From: Gammaproteobacteria bacterium
GTDB lineage: Bacteria > Pseudomonadota > Gammaproteobacteria > Arenicellales > DRJH01
DNA length: 9,540 bases
Reading direction: 5' to 3'
Assembly (NCBI GenBank): GCA_011052285.1
Contig: DRJH01000212.1
Span: 1 to 9,540, forward strand
The stretch's first letter is position 1; the number at the start of each line of letters is the position of its first letter. The notes under the pieces are model-generated. The model did no database searches. It saw only the letters and a program-made list of their open reading frames with translations, and was not told the origin of the DNA. This document shows, piece after piece, positions 7,909-9,540 of this stretch. The position numbers and the translations under genes were made by a program.

Positions 7909-8256
7909 TTAGTCCAGGCCCAAGACAATACGCCAATACGCATCGACCTCATTGATTTCCAACTCGGTGAGGATAGTCATCATATCGCTGGTAATGCGCC
8001 GATTATCGATGGTCCTTGTTTGATCCAGCATGATGTCAGAATCGGATTCCAGGCCGTCGCGTGCCGCGACCCGATAACGTAATGGCGCTGCGCCCTCAAT
8101 TAGCTCTGTGGTCAGGGGAAGTACGGTAGTGCTTGGATGCCCTGCTTCATTCAGCAGATTACTCTGCATGACGATACACGGTCGAATTTTTCCCGGTTCG
8201 GTGCCTTTTGATGGGTTGAAATTGGCTAGATAAATACTGCCGCGTTTACAGGCCAT
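7909..8256 (-). CDS. MazF/PemK-family endoribonuclease toxin
   Basis: A 115-residue protein with the MazF/PemK fold signature: KRGSIYLANFNPSKGTEPGK leading into IRPCIVMQ, then STTVLPLTT, and a C-terminal RRITSDMMTILTELEINEVD helix. Arg25 and Thr49 sit where MazF proteins place their catalytic Arg and Thr, so an active mRNA-cleaving toxin is predicted. The ATG at 8256 is chosen over an upstream start at 8394 because the conserved fold begins just after it, and the upstream extension is only the antitoxin gene read in another frame. The start overlaps the antitoxin end by 11 bases and has a poor Shine-Dalgarno sequence, so translation is probably coupled to the antitoxin. The cognate antitoxin immediately precedes it. 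The pair lies between two pieces of a broken relaxase gene. Confidence 0.9.
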   Translation of the reverse strand: MACKRGSIYLANFNPSKGTEPGKIRPCIVMQSNLLNEAGHPSTTVLPLTTELIEGAAPLRYRVAARDGLESDSDIMLDQTRTIDNRRITSDMMTILTELEINEVDAYWRIVLGLD

Positions 8257-8479
8257 CGGTGCTTGCCGCGTCGAAATCGGCCGATGCATTGAGTGCCTGT
8301 TTTCGCGTCTTGAGCGAGGCGGCTCGTATTCTTTTCCGCAGGGCCTCACGGTCCAGGTGCTGCTGGTAGTTACGAACCGCGTCTCTAATGACACCGCTCT
8401 TGGTAGTGCTCAACCGTTTGGCCAGACGGCTGAGCAGCATATCAAATTTTGCGTCGGCTTTTATGGTGACTGTTTTCAT
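8246..8479 (-). CDS. Ribbon-helix-helix antitoxin partner of the MazF/PemK toxin
   Basis: A 77-residue protein. Residues 3 to about 40 (TVTIKADAKFDMLLSRLAKR, then LSTTKSGVIRDAVRNYQQH) fit a ribbon-helix-helix DNA-binding domain: a short beta strand followed by two helices with the TTKSGVIRDAV turn. The basic then acidic tail (about 45-77) is typical of the flexible segment that wraps and inhibits the toxin. It should neutralise the downstream toxin and, as usual for such pairs, repress their shared promoter. A palindrome overlaps the predicted -10 at 8507-8512. The ATG at 8479 lacks a strong Shine-Dalgarno sequence. The gene order (antitoxin first, short overlap) is the usual one for type II systems. 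The partner assignment rests on this arrangement and on the fold, not on a specific antitoxin match. Confidence 0.85.
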   Translation of the reverse strand: MKTVTIKADAKFDMLLSRLAKRLSTTKSGVIRDAVRNYQQHLDREALRKRIRAASLKTRKQALNASADFDAASTDGL

Positions 8480-8505
8480 GGTGCTGGAATTAGTAATACG
8501 CTTTT

Positions 8506-8515
8506 AAGTATACTT
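8506..8515. promoter_or_regulatory. Palindromic operator candidate for the toxin-antitoxin pair
   Basis: AAGTATACTT is a perfect ten-base palindrome that covers the predicted -10 hexamer. Ribbon-helix-helix antitoxins commonly bind short palindromes over their own promoter, so this is the likely autorepression site. That is inference from position and symmetry. Confidence 0.5.
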
Positions 8516-8535
8516 GGTTGGCTTGCGGCAGGCAA
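8507..8535 (-). promoter_or_regulatory. Promoter of the toxin-antitoxin operon
   Basis: Reading the minus strand, a -35 TTGCCT (8535-8530) and a -10 TATACT (8512-8507, five of six consensus bases) are separated by exactly 17 bases. Transcription would start near 8500 and leave a leader of about 20 bases before the antitoxin ATG at 8479. Confidence 0.6.
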
Positions 8536-8571
8536 GGGGTCGCCGCGAGTGGTGATAATGCCACGAGGTTT

Positions 8572-8600
8572 TCACCGCCGTTGCAATGATTGGGCGGTGA
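8572..8600. repeat. Inverted repeat at the broken end of the relaxase N-terminal remnant
   Basis: TCACCGCC (8572-8579) and GGCGGTGA (8593-8600) are perfect eight-base arms around a 13-base loop. The left arm contains the premature TGA that ends the relaxase remnant, so the hairpin sits at the point where relaxase homology stops. Confidence 0.5.
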
Positions 8601-8820
8601 GTTCTTCCGCGCAGGTCCCGGATGGTAACAGCTTGCCCCGTCGCAGCTTGAGTGCGTTGATCACGACCGTCAGGCCGTGTTCGAGCATGCCACCAGGGGC
8701 CGAATGGTGGTTGGCCTCGGAGGCGGGCAGCAGTTGCACGAAGGCGGCGAAGGCGTGAAGGGGTCGGTAATACAGGCTGTTCCATTGAATCTCCGGTACG
8801 CCGACAAGGGTTGGGAGCAG
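8572..8820 (-). pseudogene. MobH/TraI relaxase, N-terminal domain remnant (TraI_2 type)
   Basis: The minus-strand frame reads LVGVPEIQWNSLYYRPLHAF, then AAFVQLLPASEANHHSAPGG, then MLEHGLTVVINALKLRRGKL, and stops at TGA 8574-8572. The pattern VQLLPASEANHHSAPGG..EHGL..ALKLRRGKLLPSG is the hallmark of the N-terminal TraI_2 domain of MobH relaxases. About 82 codons remain. No ATG precedes the homologous part: the upstream frame runs through the promoter of the divergent ATPase gene without a start. After CAEELTAQS the family sequence, including the following HD-type LLHD region, is gone. The piece is therefore broken at both ends. The C-terminal domain of the same kind of protein is at 7246-7629 on the same strand, with the toxin-antitoxin pair between them. 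Confidence 0.8.
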
Positions 8821-8861
8821 TTTGAGTGAAATTATCGAGTTTATGGTTATTTTGTAAACTA

Positions 8862-8867
8862 TATAAT
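8862..8867 (+). promoter_or_regulatory. Consensus -10 element of the ATPase pseudogene, possibly giving a leaderless mRNA
   Basis: A perfect TATAAT ends seven bases before the ATG at 8875. Transcription normally begins six to eight bases after a -10, which would put the start at or beside the ATG itself. No Shine-Dalgarno sequence is visible. The best -35-like match is poor (TTTATG at 8840-8845, 16 bases upstream). Confidence 0.4.
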
Positions 8868-8874
8868 CTTGCGC

Positions 8875-9490
8875 ATGGATCCAATCAGAAACCCCTATAC
8901 CCCCGGTGCTGGCTCGCCGCCGCCAGAATTGGCTGGGCGCGATGAGTTGCGGGAGCAGATGCGTGCGGCTCGGCCGCCCGACCAAGAGCATCTTGATGGT
9001 CGGTTTGCGCGGTGTTGGCAAGACCGTGCTGCTCGACCGGATACGCGACGACGCTGAGGCGACCGGGATTCAGACCCTCCGGATTGAAGCTCCGGAGGGC
9101 CGTTCCCTCCCGGCCATTTTAGCGCCGGAATTGCGTCGGGCGCTGTTACGGTTATCCCGCAACGAACAGGCGAGGGAATTAGCCCACCGTGCGCTGCGCG
9201 GTCTGGCCGGTGTTGCCATTGCCAAGCCGGCCGCAGCCGAGGGGGTTGAGGTCAACGATGACGCATTGGAACGGATTGTCGATACGACACACGGATATCC
9301 ATATTTTTTGCAGGAATGGGGAAAGCACGCATGGGACACCGCGGATGCCTCGCCAATCACAGTGGATGATGTTGAGCGTGGATCTGTAACAGCTACCGCT
9401 GCCCTCGACAGCAGTTTTTTCAGCGCACGCTTTGATCGATTGACTCCGTCCGAAAAACGCTATCTTCGCGCCATGGCAGAACTGGGGCCA
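8875..9490 (+). pseudogene. AAA/P-loop ATPase (AAA_16/Orc1-like) pseudogene with frameshift and internal deletion
   Basis: The frame from ATG 8875 reads MDPIRNPYTPGAGSPPPELA and then GRDELREQM, the typical start of a family of roughly 400-residue P-loop ATPases. At about 8960-8972 the family sequence moves to another frame: GRPTKSILMVGLRGVGKTVL, containing Walker A GLRGVGKT (nucleotides 8999-9022), with a few codons also missing. It continues with RIEAPEGRSLPAILAPELRR to ALRGLAG. It then jumps at about 9205-9225 to IAKPAAAEGVEV and GYPYFLQEWGKHAWD, and ends in FDRLTPSEKRYLRAMAELGP. From memory of intact relatives, the jump removes a hundred or more residues, including the Walker B region (FIDE-type). 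It therefore cannot hydrolyse ATP normally. The homology ends at about 9490, where a helicase-like segment takes over in frame. Its original role is unknown to me. It is divergent from the relaxase remnant. Confidence 0.8.
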
Positions 9491-9540
9491 GAACTTTCGG
9501 ACGTGGATGGTAATACCGAAGATCGACGCGGCACCTTTTC
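9482..9540 (+). repeat. Direct repeat, copy 2: fragment of a second UvrD-like helicase gene, continuing past the window
   Basis: Bases 9482-9540 match 1880-1938 of the helicase gene at 52 of 59 positions. The reading LGPELSDVDGNTEDRRGTFS corresponds to LGPEVSDVDSNIEDRRGTIS. The frame is the same as that of the preceding ATPase pseudogene, so the two are joined without a stop. Both parents probably shared a short stretch around GGGCCAGAA at the join. The match runs to the last base, so more of a helicase gene is expected to the right. Confidence 0.8.

Noticed and set aside
8257..8394. N-terminal extension of the toxin to a start at 8394
   Set aside because: The extension only reads the antitoxin gene in another frame; the MazF fold begins at the ATG at 8256.
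8821..9021. Upstream extension of the relaxase N-terminal remnant to an ATG at 9021
   Set aside because: This part of the frame is antisense to the ATPase coding sequence and promoter and has no relaxase-like residues.
1..9540. CRISPR array, tRNA or rRNA genes
   Set aside because: No regularly spaced direct repeats and no cloverleaf or conserved rRNA segments were seen on either strand.

Overview
The window looks like an accessory island of a proteobacterium, most likely gamma or beta. The protein families, the MobH-type conjugative relaxase remnants and the mixed mid-range base composition all point that way, but species cannot be named from sequence alone.

Layout: (1) Positions 1-274 are an upstream region with a possible divergent gene start on the minus strand at the very edge. 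(2) Positions 275-7172 hold a tight three-gene plus-strand operon: a RelE/ParE-fold domain fused to an SF1 (UvrD-like) helicase, an Mre11/SbcD-like (YhaO-type) metallophosphoesterase, and a large Rad50/SbcC-like (YhaN-type) coiled-coil ATPase without a zinc hook. The stop of each gene sits within a few bases of the next start. (3) Positions 7173-7245 carry a short hairpin that may end the operon. (4) Positions 7246-8820, minus strand, are a wrecked MobH/TraI relaxase gene. The C-terminal remnant (7246-7629) and N-terminal remnant (8572-8820) keep the right order and strand, but the middle is missing. In its place sits a complete RHH antitoxin / MazF-PemK toxin pair (8479-7909) with its own promoter and palindromic operator, plus a 110-base cluster of four inverted repeats (7742-7851). 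(5) From 8875 to the right edge is a plus-strand AAA/P-loop ATPase pseudogene with a frameshift and an internal deletion. At about 9482 it runs in frame into a diverged second copy (52/59 identical bases) of the middle of the helicase gene at the left.

Function: helicase, Mre11-like nuclease and Rad50-like ATPase together make a plausible DNA-end or DNA-structure processing machine. Their setting among mobile-element debris and a toxin-antitoxin pair makes a defence or island-maintenance role worth testing. The right half is a decaying recombination zone. The helicase-derived direct repeat suggests that related helicase operons have recombined here, and that more of a second copy lies beyond the window.
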